Source of the DNA: an uncultured Bacteroidia bacterium
Lineage (GTDB): Bacteria; Bacteroidota; Bacteroidia; Bacteroidales; UBA932
Direction: 5' to 3'
Assembly (NCBI GenBank): GCA_902773925.1
Contig: CACYGI010000004.1
Span: forward strand, 62,001 to 126,000
Length of the DNA: 64,000 bases
Of this stretch, positions 27,618-37,425 are shown piece by piece. How positions within the stretch are numbered: position 1 is the first letter of the stretch; every line of letters begins with the position of its first letter. The position numbers and the translations under genes are program-made. Under the pieces are notes generated by a model. The model was not told where the DNA came from. It ran no database searches and saw only the letters and a program-made list of their open reading frames with translations.

Positions 27618-28949
27618 TTATACAACTTCAGCCAGCAGGTCATATTCACCCGCCGAAACAATTTTTACATCAAAAAACGTACCTACAGCAGCCTGCGGAC
27701 CGGATACGCCGGCAAGCTTGCTCAGAGAGGCGGCATCCCCGACGAGAATCTCGCCGTCCACCTCGGGCGACTCGAAACGCGAACGCGTGACCAGCACGCC
27801 ATCGGCATACGAATCCGCCAGAACGCGCTCCACCGTCCCGATGCGCGAGACATTGTAAGCCTCCGAAATACCGCTCTGCACCTCCATCAGCCGGTCATAG
27901 CGCTCCTGCTTAACGGCCTCGGGGACCTCATCCTTAAGATGCTCTGCACCCCAGGTACCCTCCTCCTCGGAGTAGCGGAAAGCGCCGAGACGCTCGAAAC
28001 GATACTCCCGGACAAAATCCAGCAGGCGCTCGAACTCGGCCTCCCCTTCCCCGGGATGCCCCACCATCAAAGTGGTACGGAGCACGACGCCGGGAACGCT
28101 CTCGCGGATACGGTCCAGAATCCGACGCGTACCCTCGCCGTCGATATGGCGGCGCATCGCCCGCAGCACCGCATCCTCGCTATGCTGCAACGGAATATCC
28201 AGGTAAGGACAGAGTTTGGGATTGGTCGCCATCGCCTCGAGCACGTCCTGCGGAAAACCTTCAGGATACGAATAGTGCAGGCGAATCCGCTCGATCCCGT
28301 CGATCTCCGACAACCGGTCGATCAGGCGCCGGAGCTCGCGGCGGCCGTAGAGATCCATACCGTAATAGGTAGTATCCTGCGCGATGAGGATCAACTCGCG
28401 GACACCGCCCCCGGCAAGCGAGCGCGCCTCATCCTCGAGCACCTCCAGGGGCACCGACACGTGCGGGCCGCGGATCAGCGGAATAGCGCAATACGAGCAG
28501 CGGCGGTCGCAGCCTTCGGAAATCTTGAGATACGCATAATGCGCCGGCGTGGTCAGGTAGCGGCGGGCTGCAAGCGACGGATTGGACGGAACGTGCAGCG
28601 CCTGCAGCAGCTGAGGCATCTCATTGACCCCGAAAAAACCGTCCACTTCCGGAATCAGGCCGGGCAGCTCACTCCGGTACCGCTGGGCCAGACAGCCCAT
28701 CACGAACAGATGCCGGATGCGACCCTCCTGCCGGTCGCGGACAGCCTCCAGAATGGTATTGACCGACTCCTCCTTGGCATCGCCGATAAATCCGCAGGTA
28801 TTGATGACCACGGTATCGGCCGGCTCCAGCAACGGATCAGCCTCCTCCGGGACGACGGTGTATCCGCCCGCCTGGGCCAGGCGCAGCAGATGCTCCGAAT
28901 CCACACGGTTCTTCGAGCAGCCAAGCGATATGAGCCGGATGCGCGACAT
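27618..28949 (-). CDS. rimO: Ribosomal protein uS12 methylthiotransferase
   Basis: 443 residues. The N-terminal domain has LGCSKNRVDSE and further Cys for one Fe-S cluster (NTCGFIGDAKEES, VMGCLAQRY); CDRRCSYCAIP is the radical SAM CxxxCxxC; a C-terminal TRAM-like part (VERVLADSYADGVLVTRS) follows. FIGDAKEES is characteristic of RimO rather than MiaB. It methylthiolates an Asp of S12. The start shares a base with the DUF5606 stop (TAATG). Confidence 0.93.
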   Translation of the reverse strand: MSRIRLISLGCSKNRVDSEHLLRLAQAGGYTVVPEEADPLLEPADTVVINTCGFIGDAKEESVNTILEAVRDRQEGRIRHLFVMGCLAQRYRSELPGLIPEVDGFFGVNEMPQLLQALHVPSNPSLAARRYLTTPAHYAYLKISEGCDRRCSYCAIPLIRGPHVSVPLEVLEDEARSLAGGGVRELILIAQDTTYYGMDLYGRRELRRLIDRLSEIDGIERIRLHYSYPEGFPQDVLEAMATNPKLCPYLDIPLQHSEDAVLRAMRRHIDGEGTRRILDRIRESVPGVVLRTTLMVGHPGEGEAEFERLLDFVREYRFERLGAFRYSEEEGTWGAEHLKDEVPEAVKQERYDRLMEVQSGISEAYNVSRIGTVERVLADSYADGVLVTRSRFESPEVDGEILVGDAASLSKLAGVSGPQAAVGTFFDVKIVSAGEYDLLAEVV

Positions 28950-29386
28950 TATGCCTCGGCAGTCTCCTCCTTGGCAGCCTCATCCTCCTCCTCGACAAAA
29001 TCGAGCGAAGCGAAATGAAGCAGGCAATTGTACCACTCCAGAATCTTCTTCATATGAGAGACATAGAAGCGGTCTGCATCATAATCTGGGATAACCTCGC
29101 CGAAGAAAGCCTCGATCTTGCGGGGATCGGACTTGGGAGACATCGCCTCGCCGCCCGAGAGCTTCTCAGCCATTTTGCGAAGCACCTCCTTGAGGCTGAT
29201 ATCCGCCTCGTCAGTGTAGATAGAGATATCGGAGAGCGAGGAGACGCGGGCGTGAGCCCCGAAAGTAGTGCGGCGGCCGGTCTCGAGAGACTCGGCGATA
29301 ATGCCGGCCTTGGCCTGTGCCAGATAAAGGAAGAGTCCGTGCTCTCCAGAAACTGACAGTATTTTCTTAAGATCAGTTTTTTCCAT
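28949..29386 (-). CDS. DUF5606 family protein
   Basis: 145 residues. DLKKILSVSGEHGLFLYLAQAK then SLETGRRTTFGAHARVSSLSDISIYT is the conserved DUF5606 pattern of Bacteroidota (read by KILSVSG, GLF and ISIY); the acidic tail EEEDEAAKEETAEA is low complexity. No function is established. It overlaps coaE by 14 bp and rimO by 1 bp, a tight arrangement suggesting co-translation. Confidence 0.85.
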   Translation of the reverse strand: MEKTDLKKILSVSGEHGLFLYLAQAKAGIIAESLETGRRTTFGAHARVSSLSDISIYTDEADISLKEVLRKMAEKLSGGEAMSPKSDPRKIEAFFGEVIPDYDADRFYVSHMKKILEWYNCLLHFASLDFVEEEDEAAKEETAEA

Positions 29387-29984
29387 AATCGGTATTATTT
29401 ATCTTTTTGACAATATCATCAATCTGCGGGACAAGGGGCACGGAGCCCGAATTGTCCACCGTAAAATCAGCCTTCGCAATGCGCTGAGCGTCACTCCACT
29501 GAAGAGAGATGCGGCGCGCGGCCTGCTCCGGACTGACGCTGTCGCGGGAGCAGATACGCTCGATCCGCACATCTTCGGGGGCCGTCACGACCACCACGAA
29601 GTCGGGGCTGATGCCTGCCATGGGCCGCTCGAGCAGGATGGCTGACTCGATCAGCACCAGAGGCGAGGACTGAGCCTGCGCCCAGCGGTCGAAATCGCGC
29701 GCCACGGCCGGATGCACCAGAGCCTCAACCCGGCTGCGGATCTGCACATCGCTGAAAATACGCGCCGCAAGTCTGATGCGGTCCAGTCGGCCGTCAGGAG
29801 CGACGATATCCTGCCCCGCCACGTCTGCAACAGCGGCAAGCAGCTGCGGGTCGCGGTCATACAGGCTCTTTGCCGCAGCATCCGAATCGTAGGCGGGAAT
29901 GCCCATTGCCCGGAAAATCTGCACGACAAAAGATTTGCCGCTGCCAATACCGCCCGTACAGAGTATGACTTTGCGATTGCTCAT
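29373..29984 (-). CDS. coaE: Dephospho-CoA kinase
   Basis: 203 residues. CTGGIGSGKSFV is the Walker A loop in the CoaE form, followed by AYDSDAAAKSLY (substrate-binding Asp) and HPAVARDF and ESAILLE. It phosphorylates dephospho-CoA in the last step of CoA synthesis. It overlaps the YbbR-like gene by 4 bp (ATGA). Confidence 0.93.
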   Translation of the reverse strand: MSNRKVILCTGGIGSGKSFVVQIFRAMGIPAYDSDAAAKSLYDRDPQLLAAVADVAGQDIVAPDGRLDRIRLAARIFSDVQIRSRVEALVHPAVARDFDRWAQAQSSPLVLIESAILLERPMAGISPDFVVVVTAPEDVRIERICSRDSVSPEQAARRISLQWSDAQRIAKADFTVDNSGSVPLVPQIDDIVKKINNTDYGKN

Positions 29985-30958
29985 TTGCGGTCACGGATAA
30001 GACATTCGACAATCGGCGGATCGAGACGATACTCGTACACCGGGAAAGAATTGCAGCGAAGCACCGGCACGGCCTTGGTGCTCATACCGCCCGAAACGGT
30101 GCGGAAATCCACCGTCAGCGAAAAATCCGATGCGCTCAGATGCGTCCCGTAGGGCACCTTGCACAATACATCGACCTTCGAAGGCAGGACGGTCACCGAA
30201 CGGTTGCGGGGAATGCGGAGCACGCGAACGTCCAGCTCCAGGGGGAATTCGACATAGCGGACCACGTTCACCACGTAATCCACGCGATTACGCTCCAGGC
30301 GGAAACCGGGAATCTCGTTGAGACTCACCGAGCCGCGCGTCGTGCGGTCGAGATCCTCCAGATCGATCGTAGCCGTGCTCACGTGATCCACCAGATGCAG
30401 GTCCTGCTCCCGGCCATAGACATTGACCGAATCGGGAATCAACTCCAGCGGCCGGTCGGTCATATATTGCGGGGCAAACTCCAGGGACTGCCGCACCTCG
30501 ATGGGCACGCGCTTGAAACCCTGGCGGATCATATGGAATGAAAGCGTTTTCTCCTCGATATATGAGATATCCAGATCGCTCCCGAAAAACTCCACTATAC
30601 CATTGTAGAGGTCGTGGGAATTGACCAGGAAATAATCATCCCGGTTAAGGTCGCGGCGGATGTACTCAGGCTCCAGCGTCACGCTCACCTCGAGGGGCTT
30701 GCGCTCGCTCTGGCTGAACTTCCGCATATCGTAACCCTTGGCCTCGGCATCAATCCAAAGCACCTCTTCGGAGAGTGAATTGGCCTCGTAGCCCTCTATC
30801 GGCGAATCGAGCAGGATGCGGCAGTGCACCGTCACCGAATGCGGCTGCCACAGATTGTAACTTGCCCGCATAAAAACGGCCAGAAGGAGAGAAATGGCCA
30901 GTATGGCCAAACTTCCCCTTCTGCTGTTGAAACCGTCCTTTATGCGGCGCCAGTTCAT
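29981..30958 (-). CDS. YbbR-like / CdaR family membrane-anchored protein
   Basis: 325 residues. One N-terminal transmembrane helix (GSLAILAISLLLAVFMRASY) is followed by an extracytoplasmic region with YbbR-like beta domains (for example RPLELIPDSVNVYGRE and FPLELDVRVLRIPRNRSVTVLPSKVDV in part). In Firmicutes YbbR/CdaR regulates the diadenylate cyclase CdaA; no such cyclase is in this window. The start shares a base with the yajC stop. Confidence 0.82.
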   Translation of the reverse strand: MNWRRIKDGFNSRRGSLAILAISLLLAVFMRASYNLWQPHSVTVHCRILLDSPIEGYEANSLSEEVLWIDAEAKGYDMRKFSQSERKPLEVSVTLEPEYIRRDLNRDDYFLVNSHDLYNGIVEFFGSDLDISYIEEKTLSFHMIRQGFKRVPIEVRQSLEFAPQYMTDRPLELIPDSVNVYGREQDLHLVDHVSTATIDLEDLDRTTRGSVSLNEIPGFRLERNRVDYVVNVVRYVEFPLELDVRVLRIPRNRSVTVLPSKVDVLCKVPYGTHLSASDFSLTVDFRTVSGGMSTKAVPVLRCNSFPVYEYRLDPPIVECLIRDRK

Positions 30959-31290
30959 TAGCCCTGCTGGGTCTCGCTGAAGTCGCGGACAAGAGATGCC
31001 TTGTCAACCTTGATCTTGACGTTCTCGTCAATCTCCAGGAGCACCTTCGAACCCTCGACCGAAACCACCTTGCCGTAGATACCGCCTGCGGTCACGACCT
31101 TGTCACCCTTGGTAAGGCCCTCGCGGAACTTGTTGAGCTCCTTCTGGCGCTTCTGCTGGGGACGGATCATAAAAAGCCACATTATAACGAAGATAACGGC
31201 GAGCATCAGCAGGAAGCTGAGGTTGCCGCCCTTGGGCTGAGCTGCTGCTTCGGCCTCGGCCTGAAGCAGAGTGAAAAACATCATTTTCAT
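30958..31290 (-). CDS. yajC: Preprotein translocase subunit YajC
   Basis: 110 residues. One transmembrane helix (LSFLLMLAVIFVIMWLFMI) is followed at once by RPQQKRQKEL and GDKVVTAGGIYGKVVSVEG, the YajC signature. It associates with SecDF-YidC. It lies 25 bp after nusB and overlaps the YbbR-like gene by one base. Confidence 0.93.
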   Translation of the reverse strand: MKMMFFTLLQAEAEAAAQPKGGNLSFLLMLAVIFVIMWLFMIRPQQKRQKELNKFREGLTKGDKVVTAGGIYGKVVSVEGSKVLLEIDENVKIKVDKASLVRDFSETQQG

Positions 31291-31315
31291 AGTATCGTAA
31301 TTTTAAAAATATTTA

Positions 31316-32284
31316 TCAGAATTGCATCATTTCTTCCTTGATCTTGACGATCTCGCCGGAAGCTATTTTCTCCTTTATGATCTTGTCCAGGATGCCGTTG
31401 ACGAAGACGTGGCTGTTGGCCGTGCTGTAGAACTTCGAAATCTCGACGTATTCGTTGATGGTGGCCTTGACGGGAATCGAGGGGAAATGCACCGCCTCGG
31501 CGATGCCCATCACCATCAGCTCCACGTCGGTCGAGACGAGGCGCTGCGAATCCCAGTTCTCCACCTTCGAATGGATCAGCTGCGAGTACTCTTCGTGGCC
31601 GGCGACGGACTCCTCGAGCAGCTCGCGGGCGAATGCCTTGTCATCCGGATGGATGAATGCGCGCTTGCCCAGCACCTGCTCCAGGGACTCGAGTCCGGTG
31701 CGGCGGAAGGCAGCGACCTGCTCGCCGATGGCGCGGATGATGACATTGAGCACGTAGCAGATATCGTCCGGCCAGAGGGCTGAACGCTCCTCGATGATGC
31801 TCTCCAGCATCGGGTCGTCCTCGAACTCCTCCTCGAAGATGCGACGCCACAGCAGGCAGTCGGCCTCGAAGGAATCCTCACTGGAAGTTATATATTCGCG
31901 ATAGTAGTCTGAAGAAAGGATGGAGGCGGTCAGCTTCTTGACATAGACGTCGTGATCGGCCCAGCTCAGCGCGTGGTTCTGGCAGAAGCGGCCGAACTCG
32001 GGATCCTTCTGCAGCAGGGCGGTGAAGCGGTTGTCCACGAAGCGATAGCTCGGCGAGGCTTCCTCCTCCGTCGGGTGGAACTTGCGAAGTCCGGCCTCGA
32101 TGCGCTCGCGTGCGACGCGCGTTACGCTGCCGGTTATGTTGAGCAGGAAATAATACAATTCGGGCGTCATCTCACACGCCTTCATCAGATTTTTGACCGC
32201 CGCATCAACACTCTCTTCGCCGGAGAATACGTGGGCATAGAGAGTTTTGAAGGCTTTAATCCGGATTAATCTGCGATTGAGCAT
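31316..32284 (-). CDS. nusB: Transcription antitermination protein NusB (long form)
   Basis: 322 residues from ATG 32284 (MLNRRLIRIKAFKTLYAH); five codons more are possible upstream but lie closer to the promoter. The C-terminal third (FARELLEESVAGHEEYSQLI, LMVMGIAEAVHFPSIPVKATINEYVEISKFY, in part) is the RNA-binding NusB domain. Bacteroidota NusB proteins carry such a long N-terminal extension. It acts with NusA, NusE and NusG on rRNA transcription. First gene of the yajC-coaE-rimO-fabG run. Confidence 0.88.
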   Translation of the reverse strand: MLNRRLIRIKAFKTLYAHVFSGEESVDAAVKNLMKACEMTPELYYFLLNITGSVTRVARERIEAGLRKFHPTEEEASPSYRFVDNRFTALLQKDPEFGRFCQNHALSWADHDVYVKKLTASILSSDYYREYITSSEDSFEADCLLWRRIFEEEFEDDPMLESIIEERSALWPDDICYVLNVIIRAIGEQVAAFRRTGLESLEQVLGKRAFIHPDDKAFARELLEESVAGHEEYSQLIHSKVENWDSQRLVSTDVELMVMGIAEAVHFPSIPVKATINEYVEISKFYSTANSHVFVNGILDKIIKEKIASGEIVKIKEEMMQF

Positions 32285-32307
32285 ATCAAATTCAATCAAT
32301 TATTTTG

Positions 32308-32315
32308 CAAAGATA
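32308..32315 (-). promoter_or_regulatory. Candidate -7 box for nusB
   Basis: Minus-strand TATCTTTG, 23 bp upstream of ATG 32284, back to back with the plus-strand box at 32338. Confidence 0.55.
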
Positions 32316-32337
32316 ATCTTAAAACCAAAATAAAAGT

Positions 32338-32345
32338 TAACTTTG
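32338..32345 (+). promoter_or_regulatory. Candidate -7 box for DUF3276-pfkA
   Basis: TAACTTTG matches TAnnTTTG, 19 bp before ATG 32365. Confidence 0.55.
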
Positions 32346-32364
32346 CTAAAAATAAAACGGAATT

Positions 32365-32703
32365 ATGTACTTTGAAGATTACGAAAATGCCGGTCGACAG
32401 GAGCGCTCAGGAGATGACGTCTATTCGAAGCCGATCCGTGCAGGGAAGAGGACCTACTTCTTTGATGTAAAGGCCACGAAGGGAAACGACTTCTATCTGA
32501 CTATCACCGAGAGCAAGCGGCGCGTGGAGCAGGACGGACGGTTTGTCTATGACAAGCACAAGATTTTCTTGTATAAAGAGGACTTTGCCAAATTTACCGA
32601 AGGACTCCAGGAAGTCATAGACTATATCCGTGAACGCTGCCCCGTTCCGGATCACACACCTCAGGAAGCAGGCTATCAGGACGTGACGTTCGAAGAGCTC
32701 TGA
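32365..32703 (+). CDS. DUF3276 (PUR-alpha-like) protein
   Basis: 112 residues. [20 protein letters not shown] and [14 protein letters not shown] with [15 protein letters not shown] match DUF3276, a Bacteroidota family with a PUR-alpha-like nucleic-acid-binding fold. Function is not established; single-stranded DNA or RNA binding is the family hypothesis. Its TGA overlaps the pfkA start. Confidence 0.88.
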   Translation: MYFEDYENAGRQERSGDDVYSKPIRAGKRTYFFDVKATKGNDFYLTITESKRRVEQDGRFVYDKHKIFLYKEDFAKFTEGLQEVIDYIRERCPVPDHTPQEAGYQDVTFEEL

Positions 32704-33692
32704 TGATGAGAAGGATCAAAACCATAGGCGTTCTGACCTCAGGAGGGGATGCCCCCGGAATGAACGCCTGCATACGCGCGGTTACGCGATCGGCAATCTA
32801 TTCCGGATGGAAGGTTATCGGTATCTACCGTGGCTTCGAAGGAATGATTGCCGGCGAATGCCGTGAACTTACCACCGAAGATGTCAGCAATATCATCCAG
32901 CGCGGAGGCACCATTCTCAAGACTTCGCGCAGCGATGAATTTATGACCCCCGAGGGCCGGCGCAAGGCTTATGACAACTGCATCAGGCAGTTTGACATAG
33001 ACGCCCTTGTGGTCATCGGCGGCAACGGCTCGCTCACCGGCGCACAGGAGTTCGCCAGGGAGTACGACATTCCCGCCATCGGATTGCCCGGCACCATAGA
33101 CAATGATCTCTACGGCACCGATTCGACCATCGGTTACGATACGGCGCTCAATACCATCGTTGACGCGGTGGACAAGATTCGCGACACGGCCTGCTCGCAC
33201 GACCGCATTTTCTTCGTGGAAGTGATGGGACGCGACGCGGGATTCCTCGCGCAAAACAGCGCCATCGCTTCGGGCGCCGAGGCCGCCATCATTCCGGAGG
33301 AATACACCTCCGTCGATCAGCTCGGCAGCCTTATCAGCCGCGGATTCCGCAAAAGCAAGAACAGCAGCATCGTGATCTGCTCCGAGAGCCACTCGATCGA
33401 GGGCGGCATTATGCACTACGCCGAACGTATGCGTGCAGCCTACCCCGATTTCGATGTGCGCGTCACCATCCTCGGCTACCTGCAGCGCGGCGGCCGCCCC
33501 TCGGCGATGGACCGCATCCTGGCCAGCCGGCTGGGCGTTGCGGCGATCGAAGCCCTCAAGGAGGGTCAGCGCAACGTGATGATCGCCATCGCAGACGACC
33601 AGATAGACTACGTTCCGCTGTCGCGCGCGATAAAGATGGACAAGCCGATCAACAAAGAGCTGATCAACGTCCTGAGCATTTTATCGATCTGA
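32703..33692 (+). CDS. pfkA: ATP-dependent 6-phosphofructokinase
   Basis: 329 residues; ATG 32703 or the adjacent ATG 32706. [13 protein letters not shown] is the ATP-binding loop, GNGSLTGAQ follows, and [20 protein letters not shown] has the catalytic Asp; [14 protein letters not shown] is the effector/substrate region. GGNGS and the following Gly pattern fit an ATP- rather than PPi-dependent enzyme, though this is not certain. It commits fructose 6-phosphate to glycolysis. Confidence 0.92.
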   Translation: MMRRIKTIGVLTSGGDAPGMNACIRAVTRSAIYSGWKVIGIYRGFEGMIAGECRELTTEDVSNIIQRGGTILKTSRSDEFMTPEGRRKAYDNCIRQFDIDALVVIGGNGSLTGAQEFAREYDIPAIGLPGTIDNDLYGTDSTIGYDTALNTIVDAVDKIRDTACSHDRIFFVEVMGRDAGFLAQNSAIASGAEAAIIPEEYTSVDQLGSLISRGFRKSKNSSIVICSESHSIEGGIMHYAERMRAAYPDFDVRVTILGYLQRGGRPSAMDRILASRLGVAAIEALKEGQRNVMIAIADDQIDYVPLSRAIKMDKPINKELINVLSILSI

Positions 33693-33701
33693 TCGATTTA
33701 G

Positions 33702-34763
33702 CTAAAAATCAATCTGGAAGAAATAGGTGGCGCCCATCTGAAGGGTGCCGCCTTTTGCATAATTATTGCCCGCCGCAAGCAGGTGGACGCGGAGGCTGCG
33801 GTCCTTCATCGGGAACCAGAAAGCCGTGAATGCGCCCAGCCAGAGATCTTTCTCAGCGGTAATCTGCATCGGTATGCAGCTTCCGGGAATATTCCACGAC
33901 GAAGCATAACCACCCCACTCGCTCTGCTCCTGACGGCTGCACTGCCAGACGCCCTGGGCGTACAGCTCCAGCTGCGGCGTAACAGCCCAGCCAAGGCGAA
34001 GCCCGATGGCCTCTTCCGAATCAAATGCGTGACGCAGCTCGGTGAAATGCGACGAAAGGTCCAGCTGGCAGCTGAAGGGGCCGTTGGTGTACATATGGCC
34101 GAAGGCGAAATAATTCATAAAACTGCCGTCGGGACGCTGGATGCCGTTGTAGGTGTAGAGAGTGTTGAGATGCTCGCCCGAATATGCCCACTGTCCGGTA
34201 AATGCGAGGCAGTGGCTGTCGAAAATGCGGCTGCTGTAAGGGGTGTCGGTGATCTGGAACATCAGGTCCGAACGCCCGGTCAGGTGGAATCCAATGCTGC
34301 CGCCCCAGAGGTACGCCTGGTAGTTGGCCACGAACGTATCGCAGACATCCGTGAAATAGTCCTGGGCATACAGGTCATAGGTATAGTTGCCATAGGCCAT
34401 ACAGTCCTTGCCCAGCTGGACGTAGAACCGGCCGATATCCCAGCGAATCTTGAGGATATCTATCCAGTTGAGATCGTCGGCATATCCCAGATTGGTGTAG
34501 AGACGTTTCGTGCCGGACCAGTTGTAACGGGCCCAGCGGTTGCTCATCGAGAGGGTGAAGCCGTCTCCGAAAGGGAGATTCAATATACTGTAGAGGATCG
34601 TATTGTCATATCCTACGCTAGTGCCTTCAAATGTATCGAAAAGTGATACCGCTACGCGCGGAGCTATCAGCAGATAACCGTTTTCACTCTCTTCCTGGGC
34701 GCCGGCCTTGACTCCGCAAAACAGCGTCAGGACCGCCATAAGCATAATCGTCTTTCTCTTCAT
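33702..34763 (-). CDS. Putative outer-membrane beta-barrel protein
   Basis: 353 residues. The signal peptide is MKRKTIMLMAVLTLFCGVKAGAQ (cleavage probably after AGA). The mature part is rich in alternating aromatic and polar residues, with many Trp and Tyr, and ends in YFFQIDF with a terminal Phe, a mark of Bam-inserted barrels. I do not recognise a named family. It lies 10 bp after the endonuclease lipoprotein gene, so the two are likely co-expressed at the cell surface. Confidence 0.7.
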   Translation of the reverse strand: MKRKTIMLMAVLTLFCGVKAGAQEESENGYLLIAPRVAVSLFDTFEGTSVGYDNTILYSILNLPFGDGFTLSMSNRWARYNWSGTKRLYTNLGYADDLNWIDILKIRWDIGRFYVQLGKDCMAYGNYTYDLYAQDYFTDVCDTFVANYQAYLWGGSIGFHLTGRSDLMFQITDTPYSSRIFDSHCLAFTGQWAYSGEHLNTLYTYNGIQRPDGSFMNYFAFGHMYTNGPFSCQLDLSSHFTELRHAFDSEEAIGLRLGWAVTPQLELYAQGVWQCSRQEQSEWGGYASSWNIPGSCIPMQITAEKDLWLGAFTAFWFPMKDRSLRVHLLAAGNNYAKGGTLQMGATYFFQIDF

Positions 34764-34773
34764 TATCTTTCGT

Positions 34774-37425
34774 TTATAATCCCCATTCCGATGCTTTCAC
34801 CGTACTCTTGGGCGCATTGGGCACGTTGACGAAGAAGGTCAGGCCGGTCAGCGCTTCGAGCTCCTCGACCGTATAGAGGTCCTGCGACGTAGGCTTGTGA
34901 CCCGCGTTGCTGTAGTGGCCGAGAATGAATGCGGCGCACTTGAGCTCGGTTTCGCTGCACTGGTCGACCGCCTTGCCGGTATTGCCGCCCTTTGTGCGCA
35001 AGAGGACCTTGTACCAGGCGGTAGGTATCTGGAACTGGCCCGTGGAGTTGGAGCCCTTCGCGGCGGTCACCGTATGGCCGTAGCGGTCGGTAAACGTCTC
35101 GAAGATGCAGCCGATGACCTGGTAGAGCGTGTCACGGCAGAGCTGCCCGTCGGTAAATGACTCGAGATTGTTCCACGCGCCGCCGCCGGTATTGAATCCG
35201 GCCTGGATCTGGGCGCCTATATTGGAATGGTAGAATGCCTGTTTGTTGGTTGCCACCGAAACGGTGCGGTCGCTCGAGCCGAGCATATGGCCGCGGGTGT
35301 AAGGGGTGAATTTCGCGCTCTGCGGGCACTTGATATTCGGGTCGTCCTGATACGAATCGTTACGCCCCGAGCCGCCCAGATAGCATTCGTGCATAGGCGC
35401 AGCCACCCAAACGGCGTGTATCTTGCCCTTCGAATAGCCGCAGGAGAAGTTGCGGATCGAAGGTGCGTCGGCGCGGAAGGTATGCGAATAGTACATATCC
35501 GGATTGTCATCGTCGATGCCGTCGCGATTGGCATCCTTCTGTGCGGGGAGCTCGAACCAGCCGTAATCCGCCTGGCCCGTCTGGCCGCCGCTGCCTTCCT
35601 TGCGGGTGGTGAAGCTGCGGACCGAGCCGCTGTGGGTCGTGCCGGCCTCGACTACGAATGCGCGGTAATAATAGGTCGTATTGGACGGCAGTCCGGCAAG
35701 GGTGACCGAAAATTCGCCCGTCTTGCCCGAAGGAGCCGGCGCATATACCGAAGCGTCCATCGAAGATTCGCTCGTGCCATAATGGAATCCCACCTGCGTG
35801 GGAACCTCGTCCGTGCAGTTGAACGAGCCGTAGAGGGTCGCGCCCGAGGTCGTGATGTCGGTTATGTTGGAAAGCGTGGTGACAGAAGATCCGTCAGGTT
35901 TGACGTACAGCTGGATGGCCTTCTGGCTTGAGGTATAATTGAGGAACCTTGGGCTCGACGAATTGTACTGGAGCGCTCCGCAGGATGAATTGGTACTGGA
36001 GAGCGTCATCACGCCTGCATTGAACGTTATGTCCCAGGTCGTGGTGCCGTCATCCCAGCAAAGGCTCTTGGCGGCATTTGCTCCGAGCAGGTGGCCGTCT
36101 TCGTCGGCAAATGTCCAGTAGCTGCCCGAGGTGCCGAGAGTCAGGATGAGAGCCTCGTCAGGCAACGACTCGATGGTAGTCTTGTCGCTGCTGAATGTGG
36201 CCGTGAGCGAGGAGAGAAGCTTGCCGCTCAAATTTCCCGCCACCTTATCGTATGCATTGGCTGCAATGACTACCTTCATTCCGGCCGAGAGCTGGCTCAT
36301 CGAAGTGGCGAGAGTCCACTCTACCGGGCCTGCGGATGCGCCTTCCTGGGTCACCGTGACGGTCTTGGTGACGTCCGGGAAACCGCTGCGGCTCAGACTC
36401 AGGTAGAGATGGCCCGTCCGCGCGGAGGTCGAGGTATTGGCCGCGACCGAGTAATGGACTTCGCTCCGGTCGGTGGAAATGGATGCGCCGCTGATGCAAC
36501 CGTCGTAATCGACTGCAAGATCCCAGGCATCAGCCGCGGTGAGCGTGACGTCCAGAGTGCCGTAAGATACGCCCGAAGCCGGGACCTGCACATTGTCAGC
36601 CGCGTCTATCGCGGGCGAGAGCCATTTGCCTTCGGGAATATTGACGTCGATCAGGTGCTGGCGGTCATTACGGACGGCGACCAGCTGAGTGTGGTTGGTA
36701 TATTGGGCTTCGCGGCCGGCTGCATCGATGAATGTCAGCTCAAGGCCGTTGTAGGTGCCGGGCCAGACGCTGATCCAGTATTCCGCCCCTGCCTCAAGTG
36801 CGCCGTCCAGGGTTACTGAGCTCGCGCCTGATGTGACTGCCGCCGTCGGCTCGCCGCCGTTCCAGGAGACCTGCGCCGTACCTGCGGGTGAATCGCTGCC
36901 ATCTCCCGTCGCCTCGAACCGTACCGATACGATGCCGGAGTTGCGGACCTTGATACCGAGCAGTGCGCCCGCGTTGCGGAAATTGAGATCCGTCGAGGAA
37001 GCGTCCGCGATGGCCGGAGCAGCCTCGGGGGCGAAACTGCCCGCGACGGCCGTCTGGACCGAGGGCATCGTGACCGTTACCTTTCCGCCGGAAATGGTGG
37101 CCGAGGATGATGCCGGGCTGAGGGCGTAATTGCCCGAAGCCGGAGCGACGCTGCCAGAGAAATGAGCCTGAAGACCGCCCTTGGAGACCTCGGTGACGTT
37201 CAGCGTGGCGTTGCCGCCTGTCGGGGTCAGGATGCTGATGGCATCCGCCGTGCTCCAGAGCACCTCGCCGTCAGGACCCAGAGTAGTCCTGGTCCACGCG
37301 TCCCGCGTTGCGGTATATATATATGAGTCCGGCTGAAGGTCTGCCTCGGGAGTGACCTGACGGCAGGAGACGGCCGAGAGAAGCGCGGTCGCAGCCGCGA
37401 CAAATCCGAGAATGAGCTTTTTCAT
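34774..37425 (-). CDS. Lipoprotein with fimbrillin-like, BACON and DNA/RNA non-specific endonuclease domains
   Basis: 883 residues from ATG 37425. MKKLILGFVAAATALLSAVSC is a lipoprotein signal (Cys21). Residues about 30-260 resemble fimbrillin N-terminal modules (RTTLGPDGEVLWSTADAISI). A BACON-like domain follows (VSYGTLDVTLTAADAWDL to TKTVTVTQEG), then a beta-rich unknown part, an FN3-like segment (TTYYYRAFVVEAG) and, in the last 240 residues, a NUC1 endonuclease with YTRGHMLGSSDR and FYHSNIGAQIQ. The usual DRGH has Thr for Asp here. It probably degrades nucleic acid outside the cell. Start overlaps the small ORF stop (ATGA). Confidence 0.82.
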   Translation of the reverse strand: MKKLILGFVAAATALLSAVSCRQVTPEADLQPDSYIYTATRDAWTRTTLGPDGEVLWSTADAISILTPTGGNATLNVTEVSKGGLQAHFSGSVAPASGNYALSPASSSATISGGKVTVTMPSVQTAVAGSFAPEAAPAIADASSTDLNFRNAGALLGIKVRNSGIVSVRFEATGDGSDSPAGTAQVSWNGGEPTAAVTSGASSVTLDGALEAGAEYWISVWPGTYNGLELTFIDAAGREAQYTNHTQLVAVRNDRQHLIDVNIPEGKWLSPAIDAADNVQVPASGVSYGTLDVTLTAADAWDLAVDYDGCISGASISTDRSEVHYSVAANTSTSARTGHLYLSLSRSGFPDVTKTVTVTQEGASAGPVEWTLATSMSQLSAGMKVVIAANAYDKVAGNLSGKLLSSLTATFSSDKTTIESLPDEALILTLGTSGSYWTFADEDGHLLGANAAKSLCWDDGTTTWDITFNAGVMTLSSTNSSCGALQYNSSSPRFLNYTSSQKAIQLYVKPDGSSVTTLSNITDITTSGATLYGSFNCTDEVPTQVGFHYGTSESSMDASVYAPAPSGKTGEFSVTLAGLPSNTTYYYRAFVVEAGTTHSGSVRSFTTRKEGSGGQTGQADYGWFELPAQKDANRDGIDDDNPDMYYSHTFRADAPSIRNFSCGYSKGKIHAVWVAAPMHECYLGGSGRNDSYQDDPNIKCPQSAKFTPYTRGHMLGSSDRTVSVATNKQAFYHSNIGAQIQAGFNTGGGAWNNLESFTDGQLCRDTLYQVIGCIFETFTDRYGHTVTAAKGSNSTGQFQIPTAWYKVLLRTKGGNTGKAVDQCSETELKCAAFILGHYSNAGHKPTSQDLYTVEELEALTGLTFFVNVPNAPKSTVKASEWGL

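Noticed and set aside
33693-33720. Hairpin between pfkA and the outer-membrane protein gene
   Set aside because: The stem is imperfect and has no T run, so a terminator call is not supported.
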